NCBI GenBank assembly: GCA_012522855.1
Contig: JAAYJQ010000017.1
Span: 124,001-188,000, forward strand
Source: Bacteroidales bacterium
GTDB taxonomy: Bacteria; Bacteroidota; Bacteroidia; Bacteroidales; UBA932
Length of the DNA stretch: 64,000 bases
Reading direction: 5' to 3'
Both the position numbers and the translations under genes were made by a program. Shown piece after piece: positions 54,701 through 63,126 of the stretch. Each line of letters opens with the position of its first letter. The first letter of the stretch is position 1. The notes beneath the pieces were generated by a model. It was not told the DNA's origin, did not search any database, and was given only the letters and a program-made list of their open reading frames with translations.

Positions 54701-55621
54701 GTACGTTTCGAAATTGATTCCGCTCTCGAACCCAACACCTTCAAGACGCCAATCATTCCACCATTCCCAAGCGCTGAATCCCGGCTTTATCCATGAAATG
54801 TCTTCAATGCGGCTAGGTTCAGCAAGGGCATAGACGAGGTTGTCTGCGGGAATGTCACGATCGTCGGTCGAGAATTTAAGAATACGCCAAGGATAGTTCC
54901 TGCTTCCTGAACTTACGGCAATGAAATCCTTTTCAGGATAAGGAGGGAATTCGATGGCAAGCGTATTCTCGCCTGCAACGGAACGCGCGAAGGCACCCGG
55001 ATATGAAGATACTGATGATTCGGCGACGACGACTCTCAGTTGTGAAGGAAGTGTCAGGACAACGGGGATGAAGGCATATTTCTTCATTTCGGCGCTGAGC
55101 GGCGCATCCGTGTATGTATTCTCAAATGACGTGCGATAAGGGTTGGAATTATTTTCAAAAGGACTTGCCGAAGTAAGCACGGCATCGTCGCAGAACGCGA
55201 ACTTTCCGGTTTCGTTCTTGATGACTGTTTCACCCTCCCTGGTTGTGGAAAACCTGTAAGCAAGTCCGCAATCGCTGAGCCTCCATTCCATGCTGAATCC
55301 GTTCTTGAAATCCAGTACCATGGAATTATAGACATATTCGAAGGACTTCTGCTTGTAGAAGGTCGCGTCAATCTGCTCGCGCACCTTGCGTTTCTTTGAT
55401 ATCTTGACTTTTGCTCCCTCCTCCCATGCGAAACTGCCGTCGTAAAGCTCCAACTGGGCGACTGAGCCTGCCATGACTTGTTGTCCGTCATATTTTACAC
55501 TGTAGGTGCAGGTCTTCTTGTCAACGCGGAGATTTAATTTTCGGTCCGGTGAAGAGATGTTCTGTGAGAAGGCACATACTGAGAGTGCGGTTGCTAAAAT
55601 AATGGATACCAGGCGCTTCAT
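51743..55621 (-). CDS. two-enzyme fusion: GH97 followed by GH92
   Basis: A 1,292-residue exported protein. Residues 1-20 are a signal peptide. Residues 21 to about 645 are a GH97 enzyme: N-terminal sandwich (SSPDRKLNLRVDKKTCTYSV), TIM barrel (YVLLDEGWGKVAP, GLILWCMID), HGVFPPSGLNRTYPNILNMEGVWG, and the family block MIPFTRLFAGPCDYTPGAL. From about residue 650 a full GH92 follows (YVNLFMGTAGDHGQVSPAAQ, MWDTFRTKFPMISLMAP, GNEPDIQTPFMFNLFG, DEDDGAMSAWYMFSQMGFYP). GH97 members are alpha-glucosidases or alpha-galactosidases and GH92 members are alpha-mannosidases. One chain could thus remove an alpha-capped residue and then mannose. It is the last gene of the right-hand operon. Confidence 0.9.
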   Translation of the reverse strand: MKRLVSIILATALSVCAFSQNISSPDRKLNLRVDKKTCTYSVKYDGQQVMAGSVAQLELYDGSFAWEEGAKVKISKKRKVREQIDATFYKQKSFEYVYNSMVLDFKNGFSMEWRLSDCGLAYRFSTTREGETVIKNETGKFAFCDDAVLTSASPFENNSNPYRTSFENTYTDAPLSAEMKKYAFIPVVLTLPSQLRVVVAESSVSSYPGAFARSVAGENTLAIEFPPYPEKDFIAVSSGSRNYPWRILKFSTDDRDIPADNLVYALAEPSRIEDISWIKPGFSAWEWWNDWRLEGVGFESGINFETYKYHIDYAAEQGIQYVLLDEGWGKVAPGQNYLKPKPGFDLEGLAHYAKSKGVGLILWCMIDRLSEDPEMYCEMYGKMEGVAGFKPDFLNLYDQKAVERLARIAEAAARNHLFINVHGVFPPSGLNRTYPNILNMEGVWGLENCRDPKDWKRYMKQDVMIPFTRLFAGPCDYTPGALHNYGTGNPGPEGFIPGSYGTRAHQVALFGVYEMPLSVVCDSPTDYEADVETVSFITACPREFDESRVLEAKMGEYITVARRSGDKWVVSGITGIDARDTEVDFSFLGEGEWDAVAFEDVEGAAPTDYKIERFTVRSTDKKSFRLVQGGGFAIRLQKATKLGYVNLFMGTAGDHGQVSPAAQVPFGLISVCPDAVKPLHAGYDYNQAEISGISVTRINGVGGDGTGGNLRLRPAAVEEKLEIIKGSETAFPGYYEARLNNGVGIKLTATRNIAVENFQFSGNAAKRLVLDVNSAIDPRRSACGWKVLDANNIEGWAQTSTTCNFGAYKLYFRLRTNRPFTVGKVDGDKVELIFPDKTRSVEARVALSPVDEATAAKELQFADGMSFDKIRRVTAEKWENILSRADVEGSTEEQKILFYTSMYRVFLSPFNSTSSCGQYRGTDGELHAADNWTYYSGWSMWDTFRTKFPMISLMAPEEMSDICKSLVSLYVTGKKNWATMHECAPTVRTEHAQITLLDAWSKGIRGFDLDKAFPGMEKEYEDGLAPGSGQGLTRNTPDQKMETVYDLWAMSKIAEIIGNDAAATKYGRESERLFEETWKKEFMTITDEFALMKGNGMYQGTRWQYRWAMPLYADKMAEWVGKETLASQLAEFFEKHLFNQGNEPDIQTPFMFNLFGHPERTGELVHALLTDDRMIHIYGGNAEFPQPFVGRAFQNKVDGYAPEMDEDDGAMSAWYMFSQMGFYPLCVGTDRYEMFTPLFEKITLHLNGRDITIRRGCPEGAGAKRIVVDGKPLPGFTITHDALVSAREIVFE

Positions 55622-55623
55622 GC

Positions 55624-56814
55624 TTACTTTGATAATGTTATATGCTCCCCGACATTGAGGGCGAGGAAGGAATGGATCTGTTTTTGTCTGTTTGGATTCG
55701 TGACTCCGTAGTCCTTGTGCTCAAGGAAGAACTTATAGCCGGGACGACCGTCCGGATCATGATTGATTTCGTTCTCATGGGTCAGCAGATAATAACTTTC
55801 AGTCTTGTCGGCCCCTACAGCCTCGCGTGCTTTTTGGGAGATGTCCCACGGTGATGCGACGTTCATACATACAATGTCCGGCGCTGTGAATCGCGTCATC
55901 CTAGCCGCTGCTTCATGATCGTTGTTGTCGCCGGCCGTCCAGATACAGAAGCCATCCAGTTCCACGCAATAGAGGAGGCAGGGAATAGGCGCTTGCGCCC
56001 CCATCATGGCTCTCACCTTGATGCCTCCTGCATCTGTCGCTTCCGTTTGATCTTCGCTCCACATATATTGAGTCGCTTTCTTCTTATCTTCGAAGCCGGT
56101 CATTTCCGGAAGCGTGGAATCCATGAACATAAAGGCTTCAGGCCTGTCAGACAGGGCTGCAAGAATACTGTGGTCGTAATGGTCGCCGTGCGCATGCGTT
56201 GTGAACAAGGCGTCAATCTTGGAACTGAACTGCACAGCCTGCGAGTTCGTCCCTGGCCACCAGATGTCAAAGGCCACGCAATGGTTGGCTGTACGCGCGA
56301 CGACTCCCATATTGATGAACTTGAAGACCTCCATCTTTCCTTGCGCGGGCGCCGGGGTATCCAGCCATGCTAAAAGCTTGCGCATAGCCTGCAAGTAATG
56401 GGTAGTATAAGCAGAAACGAAGTCCGCCTGACCCTTTTCACTGTGCATCGGATAGTCCTTGATGACCAAAAGATGGCGGCGTATCATGGCTGATTTCTTG
56501 TCGTCATCATTCAGGCTGGAGTCTCCTGTAGGAGGATAGATAAGCAATTGCTCATCAACGAAATTGAGGGTTTGCGCAATCCATGCGTACGGCTTGTTTT
56601 CAGCAGCGGCATTGACTTCCGTCACGAAGCGCTCGAGGTCGGTGTAAAAACGGTGGCCTGTGTATCTCAGTTGAACACTGCGGGCATAATCAATCATGTC
56701 CTTTCTCAGCCCTTCGTTTGGCTTGTTGTCAAAGTATGTCGCGGATCTTGCACACCTCGGACAAATCGCCATCAAAAGCACGACTGTTGTTATGAATTTC
56801 AGCACCTGTCTCAT
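55624..56814 (-). CDS. exported metallo-beta-lactamase-fold protein
   Basis: A 396-residue protein with a signal peptide (MRQVLKFITTVVLLMAICPR). The metal-binding motif is THAHGDHYDH (HxHxDH), with further likely ligands in WTAGDNNDHE (Asp) and LLTHENE (His). The N-terminal 150 residues are an extra helical domain. MBL-fold hydrolases cleave esters, lactones or phosphodiesters. In a glycan operon, removal of an ester or lactone decoration is plausible but unproven. Its stop lies 2 bases from the GH97-GH92 start, and its ATG overlaps the upstream gene by 4 bases. Confidence 0.72.
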   Translation of the reverse strand: MRQVLKFITTVVLLMAICPRCARSATYFDNKPNEGLRKDMIDYARSVQLRYTGHRFYTDLERFVTEVNAAAENKPYAWIAQTLNFVDEQLLIYPPTGDSSLNDDDKKSAMIRRHLLVIKDYPMHSEKGQADFVSAYTTHYLQAMRKLLAWLDTPAPAQGKMEVFKFINMGVVARTANHCVAFDIWWPGTNSQAVQFSSKIDALFTTHAHGDHYDHSILAALSDRPEAFMFMDSTLPEMTGFEDKKKATQYMWSEDQTEATDAGGIKVRAMMGAQAPIPCLLYCVELDGFCIWTAGDNNDHEAAARMTRFTAPDIVCMNVASPWDISQKAREAVGADKTESYYLLTHENEINHDPDGRPGYKFFLEHKDYGVTNPNRQKQIHSFLALNVGEHITLSK

Positions 56815-57719
56815 TTGTAGATGATTGAATATATGTATTCACCAATCGTGACATTTCCGTACTTGACCTTCCTGTCGATGACGGCAACGCGCCCGTCCGC
56901 GTCTTTCCGGTAGGAATATTCCTCTTCTCGGAGGGTGATGAAGTCGTCGGACACGGTCTTGCGGGACGGCAGCTTCGCATTGGCAGGAAAGCCCTTCACG
57001 AACCATATTACGAAATCCGAGAGCGAAATGTCTGTGAACAAAACCCCGAGATTGAATTCATCATCAATGTCTGAATACTCAAACTCATAATTCAGGGTCG
57101 TCTTTCCCGTTGTGGTCGTCGTCGTGAATTCGGCCGCAGTGCCGCTTTCGACCTTCATCTTGGTAAGGTTGCCGCCGCGGTAGGTGAATGTCTTCACGCA
57201 GGTACGTGTCCCGGAATACTCCTTCGTTGTGAAGGTCCGCGTGGTCATCTGACTCGCAGGTTTCCCGTTGTCATCGAGTTGCAGAGGAATCGCGAGCGCC
57301 TCCCTCCAGCTGCCTTGATAGGAGAGTATGTTGCCGCTCCGGCTTAACGAAATCGTGCGGATGACGTCATCGGAGAAGGTGGCTTTGAGGCCGTCAGGGG
57401 TAACTTCTCCGAAATTGACCATCTTGCGAGTCCCTGTAGGGTAACTGTTGCCGAGCAGACGTCCCCCGTTTGGCTTGTCTGGATCGCCGTATCTGTAAGT
57501 GAGCGTATAGGCGGACTCTCCAAAAAGCGACATTTCTATTGACTCGATCCTGCTTGCCGATTCCGTTGGAGGAGGGTCATCTCCATCGTCGTTCGGATCC
57601 GTCGGATCTGTGATCGTCTCGGAATCATCGGGCGTAGGACTCTCCTGCTCTTCCGGTTTTGTACACGCGAAGAGCGCTAGAAGCATCATGACAATGAGAA
57701 TTGGTTTCTTGGTGATCAT
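56811..57719 (-). CDS. lipoprotein of unknown function
   Basis: A 302-residue lipoprotein (lipobox FACT) with an acidic, Pro/Thr-rich tether (PTPDDSETITDPTDPNDDGD), then a beta-rich domain with repeated strands (YTLTYRYGDPDKPNGGRLL, TTLNYEFEYSDIDDEF, EYSYRKDADGRVAVIDRKVKYG). The pattern resembles DUF4595-type surface lipoproteins, but I am not certain of the family. It starts 42 bases after the dehydrogenase gene. A structural or binding role at the surface is likely. Confidence 0.5.
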   Translation of the reverse strand: MITKKPILIVMMLLALFACTKPEEQESPTPDDSETITDPTDPNDDGDDPPPTESASRIESIEMSLFGESAYTLTYRYGDPDKPNGGRLLGNSYPTGTRKMVNFGEVTPDGLKATFSDDVIRTISLSRSGNILSYQGSWREALAIPLQLDDNGKPASQMTTRTFTTKEYSGTRTCVKTFTYRGGNLTKMKVESGTAAEFTTTTTTGKTTLNYEFEYSDIDDEFNLGVLFTDISLSDFVIWFVKGFPANAKLPSRKTVSDDFITLREEEYSYRKDADGRVAVIDRKVKYGNVTIGEYIYSIIYK

Positions 57720-57761
57720 CGTGCGTATTCTCCGGACGAATCCATTTCAAGGCAACCCTTT

Positions 57762-58979
57762 TCAGATGATACTCGTCGAGGAAAGCGCCTTTCTTCTTTG
57801 CGCTTCGCGGCGAAGAGCGGCAATGCTGCAGGAAGTTGAAATCATCCTGAAATATTCCAGGACAAGTTGGGCCAGAGCAGAATCCTTCGGTATTTGGGAG
57901 ACGTTTTCCAGCGCCTTGAGGGCTTCTTCCTCATTCCGGGCGAGTCCTGCCTCCTTGAGATAGCGCCTCAAGCCGGCCGCGGCGCCCACCGCTATGTAGG
58001 CGGGACAGATCCCTTCCTCCTCGGCAAGTTTCATCGACCCGGCAAGACGGTCATCAGGAGACAATTTCCTGGCAGGATCGCCTCCGACTCTCGCGCAAGT
58101 GTCCTTCAGCGTAATGTTGGCGAAACGACGGAGGAGATCGTTGATGTGGTCGAGCATCCAGTCCATGTCCACGCCGTAGCGCTTGACGAGGGCTTGGGCA
58201 CTCTCCATCATCGCATTTTGGACGATGAGGAGGATGTCCGGATTGTCAATGGCTTCATAGATATATTCCTTGCCGATCAGATCACCGAGATAGGCGGTCG
58301 TCGCGTGGGCCATATTGTGGATGAAGAGTTTCCTCTTGACGAAAAAGTCGAAGGGTTCGAACGGAACCATCCCTTTGATATCCGGAATGGTTCCCTTGAA
58401 AGCCGCCTTGTCTACCGGGAGAAAACCGTAGCTCTCGGTACAGATCCTGAGCGGCTCTCCGTCTTTCATCTCGTCAGTCTGTACCGGAACCATCCTGCCG
58501 ATGGAGGCCTCGACAAGGCCTACTGTCCGGTCAAACCGTTCGATCTCGGAAGCGGTCAGCTGTTCCTTGATCATTCTTTCTACGACACGGTTCGCATCAT
58601 TGAGATTCTCGCAGATGATGATGTTCAGCGGCTTGTCGTTTTCGCTCCAGCGTTTGCGCAGGCCGGAAACGATGTTCGGCATGATAAATTTCAAAACTCT
58701 TGCTCCGACCGCGGTCGCCATGATGTCGCAAGAAGCGATCACCGCCGCAACCTCTTCCCGGTTGTTCCCGTGAACGGCCGAAACGTTCTTGATTATCAGA
58801 TCTTCTTTGTTTTGTCCGTCGAGGATTCTAATCGGGTACGATTTCCTTTCATTGAGTTCTGTCACGATCGGCTCGGCCACATCGACAAAGGTGACGTGAT
58901 AGCCGGACTGGCTGAACAGGGCTCCTATAAAACCGCGGCCGATGTTGCCGCCGCCATACATTACTGCCTTTCGCATCAT
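57762..58979 (-). CDS. mannitol-1-phosphate 5-dehydrogenase-like oxidoreductase
   Basis: About 405 residues. The Rossmann motif GGGNIGRGFIGALF at the N-terminus and the substrate/catalytic region KRKLFIHNMAHATTAYLGDL (Lys-x-x-x-x-Asn-x-x-His) identify the MtlD/polyol dehydrogenase family, which interconverts fructose-6-phosphate and mannitol-1-phosphate with NAD. I use the ATG at 58979 (MMRKAVMYGGGN), which overlaps the isomerase stop by 4 bases (ATGA); the track start at 59003 adds eight upstream residues. In context it would act on fructose-6-phosphate formed by the upstream isomerase and kinase. A hexuronate dehydrogenase role cannot be excluded. Confidence 0.78.
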   Translation of the reverse strand: MMRKAVMYGGGNIGRGFIGALFSQSGYHVTFVDVAEPIVTELNERKSYPIRILDGQNKEDLIIKNVSAVHGNNREEVAAVIASCDIMATAVGARVLKFIMPNIVSGLRKRWSENDKPLNIIICENLNDANRVVERMIKEQLTASEIERFDRTVGLVEASIGRMVPVQTDEMKDGEPLRICTESYGFLPVDKAAFKGTIPDIKGMVPFEPFDFFVKRKLFIHNMAHATTAYLGDLIGKEYIYEAIDNPDILLIVQNAMMESAQALVKRYGVDMDWMLDHINDLLRRFANITLKDTCARVGGDPARKLSPDDRLAGSMKLAEEEGICPAYIAVGAAAGLRRYLKEAGLARNEEEALKALENVSQIPKDSALAQLVLEYFRMISTSCSIAALRREAQRRKALSSTSII

Positions 58980-59653
58980 TCGAGTTCCGGATATTCGTTG
59001 CACAGAAGGGTCTCGGGAGGGACATCTTCTTCAATCGCCGGGAAACGTCCGATCGGCTCGAGGAAGCGATTGTCGGTGGCGTCATCGTTGACCATTGAAA
59101 CCTCGCCGATCAGGCAAGTTCCGCCTTCGGCCCAGAAAGTGTGGTAGATGTAAGGCGTGTAGCAGACACTCTGCCCTTTTTTGATCCTGTAAGTCTTTCC
59201 GGCTTCGAACTCGGTCACGACACCGTCAACCTTGATCTTGACGATGCCGTCCGGGATGCATTCTTCGGTCTTGGGGTCGGCATTCCAGAGTTTCATGCAA
59301 AACTCTCCTTCTCCCTCACGGAAGATGATGTCTTCCATCTTGTTCCAATGGAAGTGGGTGGGCGTGACTTGCCCGTCGCGCACGATCATGATCTTCTCGC
59401 AATACGGTTTGCGGTCCCGCGCAGGATTGCCGTTGCGCAAGGTAATGAGAGAAAGGCCGATCTTGGCGAAATCTCCGCTGCCGAAGTCCGTGATGTCCCA
59501 TCCCATACAGTTGTTCTTGATTTCAGCGCACTCGACTCCCTTTCCGGCCCAATCCTTTGGAGTCCAGTCAGCCCAGGCGGGAAGCATAAAGTGATATTTC
59601 CGGCAAACTTCTTTGTTCTCGCGAATGATCGCATTGATTTCTGATCTTTTCAT
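58976..59653 (-). CDS. D-lyxose/D-mannose ketol-isomerase
   Basis: A 225-residue cupin protein. The metal site is THFHWNKMEDIIFREG (two His and a Glu) with a later His in YTPYIYHTFWAEG, as in D-lyxose isomerases. These enzymes interconvert lyxose with xylulose and often mannose with fructose. Between a GH92 alpha-mannosidase and a PfkB sugar kinase, mannose to fructose is the likely reaction. The track's long ORF start at 59962 runs through the kinase gene in another frame. The real start is the ATG at 59653 (MKRSEINAIIRENKEVCRK), 7 bases after the kinase stop. Confidence 0.82.
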   Translation of the reverse strand: MKRSEINAIIRENKEVCRKYHFMLPAWADWTPKDWAGKGVECAEIKNNCMGWDITDFGSGDFAKIGLSLITLRNGNPARDRKPYCEKIMIVRDGQVTPTHFHWNKMEDIIFREGEGEFCMKLWNADPKTEECIPDGIVKIKVDGVVTEFEAGKTYRIKKGQSVCYTPYIYHTFWAEGGTCLIGEVSMVNDDATDNRFLEPIGRFPAIEEDVPPETLLCNEYPELE

Positions 59654-59660
59654 AGGATTG

Positions 59661-60710
59661 CTATTGGTTTTGGTAGTAATTTTTAATTGTCTTGAGTGTG
59701 GGCGCGCCGCCGGTACTGGTGGCACTGAACAGGTTGAATCTGGCGCTTGCCGAGGCAAACTTGAGCATCTCTTCCAGTTCATAACCTTCGTGAATCGCAT
59801 ACAGGGCTCCTGCGCAGAAAGCATCTCCCGCTCCGACCGTGGAGACGATCTCATCGCGGGACAAGGTGAATGAAGGGGCGGCGATGACACGGCCGTCCTT
59901 CGATGCCGCGACACAACCTTCGGGATAATGGATGACAACCAGGCTCCCCACTCCTGCATCAAGCAATTCCCTAGACCCTTTCTTCACCTCTTCTTCCAGA
60001 ATGATTCCGTCCGTGTCACGCAGGGGTCTGCCGATGCAACCTCCTAACTCTACTTCATTGATAATCAAATAATCTATATACTTGAGACAGGGAAGAATGA
60101 CTTTGCGGTAGCGATCTCCTTCTTCAGAAACGATGTCGACCGAGGTCTTATAACCCATCTTCTGAAGGCCGGAGAGCGCGCGGGCGGCGGCTACTCCATA
60201 TTCAGGATCCGCTTTGTCCAGCTCATCCAGGAGAAGGAGGTAGCCGAGATGGAAAATTCTCGCGGAACAATTGCAAGAGAGCACGTGTTCGACCCCGAGG
60301 CGCGCGTTCGCGCCACGATAGTGAAAGAAAGTACGGGCGGCATCTCCCCCGATCTCCGTCATTACATCGGTGTACGAAGTGGCCTCACCCTTGAGGACGC
60401 GAAGGTTGGAAGCATCAATTCCGTTCTCGCGGCAGGCCTCCAGGCACATCTTCCCATAATCGTCGTCTCCGATGCATCCTCCGGCGTAAAGCGGAAGACC
60501 GCTCTGGAGACGGGCAAGATCAACAAGTACATTGTGAGCACATCCGCCAAGTCCCTCGTCAACCTTGCTGATTGACGTGAGGTTTCCCTTGGCGGGATAG
60601 ACATCTATGAATTTGATGGAATCGACCACCCAGTTTCCCACTGAGATGATCCCTTTTCTGTTTTCCGGTGAAGCCATAGTATTGATTGTAGAGATTGGAA
60701 ATCGTGTCAT
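59661..60710 (-). CDS. PfkB-family sugar kinase
   Basis: About 349 residues, ribokinase fold. The N-terminal motif GGCAHNVLVDLARL and the C-terminal signature STVGAGDAFCAGAL (catalytic Asp in GAGD) are clear. The substrate is probably fructose, made from mannose by the isomerase encoded next, though adenosine or other sugars are possible within the family. The ATG at 60710 overlaps the GH92 stop by four bases (ATGA). An ATG at 60677 (MASPENRKG) is an alternative. The track start at 60764 lies within the GH92 gene. Confidence 0.82.
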   Translation of the reverse strand: MTRFPISTINTMASPENRKGIISVGNWVVDSIKFIDVYPAKGNLTSISKVDEGLGGCAHNVLVDLARLQSGLPLYAGGCIGDDDYGKMCLEACRENGIDASNLRVLKGEATSYTDVMTEIGGDAARTFFHYRGANARLGVEHVLSCNCSARIFHLGYLLLLDELDKADPEYGVAAARALSGLQKMGYKTSVDIVSEEGDRYRKVILPCLKYIDYLIINEVELGGCIGRPLRDTDGIILEEEVKKGSRELLDAGVGSLVVIHYPEGCVAASKDGRVIAAPSFTLSRDEIVSTVGAGDAFCAGALYAIHEGYELEEMLKFASASARFNLFSATSTGGAPTLKTIKNYYQNQ

Positions 60711-62953
60711 TCGTTTGAATATGAATAGGGGAGGTCCTCTTCCCGGATACCGCGTTCGTAACAAGGTTCGGCCGACATCCTTACTTTGATCCTGGCTCCC
60801 GAGACGAGTTGCTCGTGGGTCAGGTAATTTTTGGAGTACGCGCGTCCGTTTAACCTCAGTTTTTTGACGTAGACATTGTCAGGGGTATTGCCCGAAGTCG
60901 TGATGACGATTTTCTTCCCCGAAGGCAGGTTGACCGTAGCCTTCCGGAAGAGCGGAGAACCGATGGCGTACTCGCACGATGCCGGACAGACAGGATAGAA
61001 GCCAAGAGCCGAGAACACATACCAAGCAGAAGTTTGTCCGTTGTCCTCGTCTCCGCAATAACCGTCCGGAGTAGGTTTGTAGAGTCGTTCCATCACTTCC
61101 CGGACATGCCTCTGCGTTTTCCAAGGTTGTCCACACCAATCGTACAAATAAAGCGCGTGCTGGACCGGTTGGTTGCCGTGGGCATAGTTCCCCATATTCA
61201 TGATCTGCATCTCGCGAATCTCATGGATCACACGTCCATAGTAACTCTCATCGTACAAGGGGGGCAGTTCCAACATACGGTCAATTCCCGCGGCAAGTTT
61301 TTCCTTTCCCCCCATCAGGGACGAGAGGCCTTCCGGATCGTGAAAAACAGACCACGTGTACTGCAGGGCATTCCCTTCCGTGAAATCCCCTCCCCACTTG
61401 TACTGGTTGAAGTTGTCGGAAAAATCCCCTTCGGCCTTCCTTCCGCTCATAAGCGAAAATTCCGGTCGATAGAGATTCTTGTAGTTGAAAGCCGCCTTCC
61501 CGTAAGGGGCGATCGCCTCTTGGGGCTTGCCCAAGGCTTTTCCAAGTTTCCAGATGCACCAATCGTTATAAGCATATTCAAGCGTCCTTGCCGCGCTCTC
61601 GTTTATCCCGACATCACAAGGAACATAACCGAGGCTGTTATAATACTCCCAGCCAAGTCTTCCCGTCGACGGACAGTCAGGATGGACATTATGCGCCCCA
61701 TGGCAGACCGCCTCCCAAAGAACATCGATGTCGTAGCCTCTGATGCCCTTGAGCCATGCCTCGGCGACCACGGAGGCGCTGTTGGTGCCGATCATGCAGT
61801 TGCGATGCCCCGGAGAAGCCCACTCCGGAAGAAATCCGCTTTGGAGATACGTGTTCACAAGGCCTTCTTGAATCTTGGAAGCCTGGTCAGGATAGACGAG
61901 GGCAAGGAGACCGAAGAGACTTCTGAAAGTATCCCAAAAACCGGTGTCGGTAAACATGTAGCCTTCGTGAATCTGCCCATCGTACGGGCTGCGATGTATT
62001 CTCTTGCCGTCGGAGGTAATCTCAGAAATATCCCTCGGGAAGAGAATGCTCCTGTAGAGACAGGAGTAAAAGGTCCTCAGATTGTCGATGTTTCCGTCTT
62101 CGATTTGGATTCGCCCCAAGAGTTCATTCCAGCGGGAACGCCCCTGGTCGGCCAACTGTTCGAAAGATTTTCCGGCCAGTTCATCCAAGTTGACGAGAGC
62201 TTGTTCGACACTGACAAAGGAAGCGGCAACTTTCAGGCTGACCTGCTGGCCCTTTCGGGTTTTGAAGCCTACAAGGGCGTAGGAATGGTCTCCGTCGATG
62301 GTTTTTACGAAATCGAAGGGCGTATCCGACTCGATGGCAAACCACAGGTTGAACCCTTTGGCCGCGCCGCCGCTGTTCTGGACCGAACATCCGGTTATCC
62401 TGTTTCCGGACACCAGGACGGACGAGCCGCCGTCAAAGGCATCCACGACCAGATAGGAAGTGTCCCTTTCAGGATACGTGATCCGGAACATCGCGGAGCG
62501 CTCGGTCGGAACAAGTTCCAGGAAGGTGTCGTGTTCGGCAAGGTAAACGCTGTAGAAATACGGTTTGGCGCACTCTGTCTTGTGTGAAAACCAACTTGCT
62601 CTGGCCTCTTCGTCAAAGACGGGACCTGTGGTGACCGGCATCAGGCTGAACTGTCCGTAGTCGTTTATCCACGGACTCGGCTGGTGTGTCATCTTGATTC
62701 CGCGGATCTTGTCTGCGGTGTAGGTATAAATCCATCCGTCCCCGTTCCTTCCCGTCTGCGGAGTCCAAAAATGGGCGCCCCAAGGCATTGCCACAGCCGG
62801 GTACGTGTTGCCTGTTGACAGGGCGTGTTTAGACATGGTGCCGACAAGCGTGCTCACATAATCAACAGGGTCACAATCCGTTGAAACAGCATACAGGCCG
62901 ATGGGAAAGATAGCCAAGCAAGCGGCTAAAGCAATTTTCTTTGAGAGAATCAT
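60707..62953 (-). CDS. GH92 alpha-mannosidase, exported
   Basis: About 748 residues from the ATG at 62953 (MILSKKIALAACLAIFPIGLYA, a signal peptide); the track's 62989 TTG lies upstream of the predicted transcription start. The N-terminal sandwich has the usual GH92 opening (VDYVSTLVGTMSKHALSTGNTYPA). The catalytic domain keeps FWDTFRSLFGLLALVYPDQ, NYAHGNQPVQHALYLYDWCGQPWKTQ and YCGDEDNGQTSAWYVFSALGFYP. These Ca2+-dependent enzymes release mannose from alpha-mannosides by inversion. It is the first gene of the seven-gene right-hand operon, just behind an operator-like repeat. Confidence 0.93.
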   Translation of the reverse strand: MILSKKIALAACLAIFPIGLYAVSTDCDPVDYVSTLVGTMSKHALSTGNTYPAVAMPWGAHFWTPQTGRNGDGWIYTYTADKIRGIKMTHQPSPWINDYGQFSLMPVTTGPVFDEEARASWFSHKTECAKPYFYSVYLAEHDTFLELVPTERSAMFRITYPERDTSYLVVDAFDGGSSVLVSGNRITGCSVQNSGGAAKGFNLWFAIESDTPFDFVKTIDGDHSYALVGFKTRKGQQVSLKVAASFVSVEQALVNLDELAGKSFEQLADQGRSRWNELLGRIQIEDGNIDNLRTFYSCLYRSILFPRDISEITSDGKRIHRSPYDGQIHEGYMFTDTGFWDTFRSLFGLLALVYPDQASKIQEGLVNTYLQSGFLPEWASPGHRNCMIGTNSASVVAEAWLKGIRGYDIDVLWEAVCHGAHNVHPDCPSTGRLGWEYYNSLGYVPCDVGINESAARTLEYAYNDWCIWKLGKALGKPQEAIAPYGKAAFNYKNLYRPEFSLMSGRKAEGDFSDNFNQYKWGGDFTEGNALQYTWSVFHDPEGLSSLMGGKEKLAAGIDRMLELPPLYDESYYGRVIHEIREMQIMNMGNYAHGNQPVQHALYLYDWCGQPWKTQRHVREVMERLYKPTPDGYCGDEDNGQTSAWYVFSALGFYPVCPASCEYAIGSPLFRKATVNLPSGKKIVITTSGNTPDNVYVKKLRLNGRAYSKNYLTHEQLVSGARIKVRMSAEPCYERGIREEDLPYSYSNE

Positions 62954-62977
62954 CCGTTTTAATGTTGTTATTTGCTT

Positions 62978-63023
62978 TAAAGATACCAAGTAATGATTAT
63001 AATAAGGGTTAATTAAGGATTAA
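62978..63023 (-). promoter_or_regulatory. SARP-like operator and -7 box of the right-hand operon
   Basis: Reading the minus strand, heptamers TTAATCC (63023-63017), TTAACCC (63012-63006) and ATAATCA (63000-62994) are spaced 11 and 12 bases. Eight bases later comes TATCTTTA (62985-62978), a -7 box. There is no -33 TTTG. The spacing equals that at 27524-27569 and 39921-39966 although the surrounding sequence is unrelated. Confidence 0.6.
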
Positions 63024-63126
63024 ATGGAAAAATATATTCGTTAATCGATTTATACTCGTGACAAGCGTCGGGTGGAAACCTTCTCGAAGATGAGAGGCGA
63101 ACGCAAGGTTTTTCGCGCAAGTTGCC

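Noticed and set aside
59654-59962. N-terminal extension of the isomerase ORF in the track
   Set aside because: This stretch lies in another frame of the kinase gene; the family start is the ATG at 59653.
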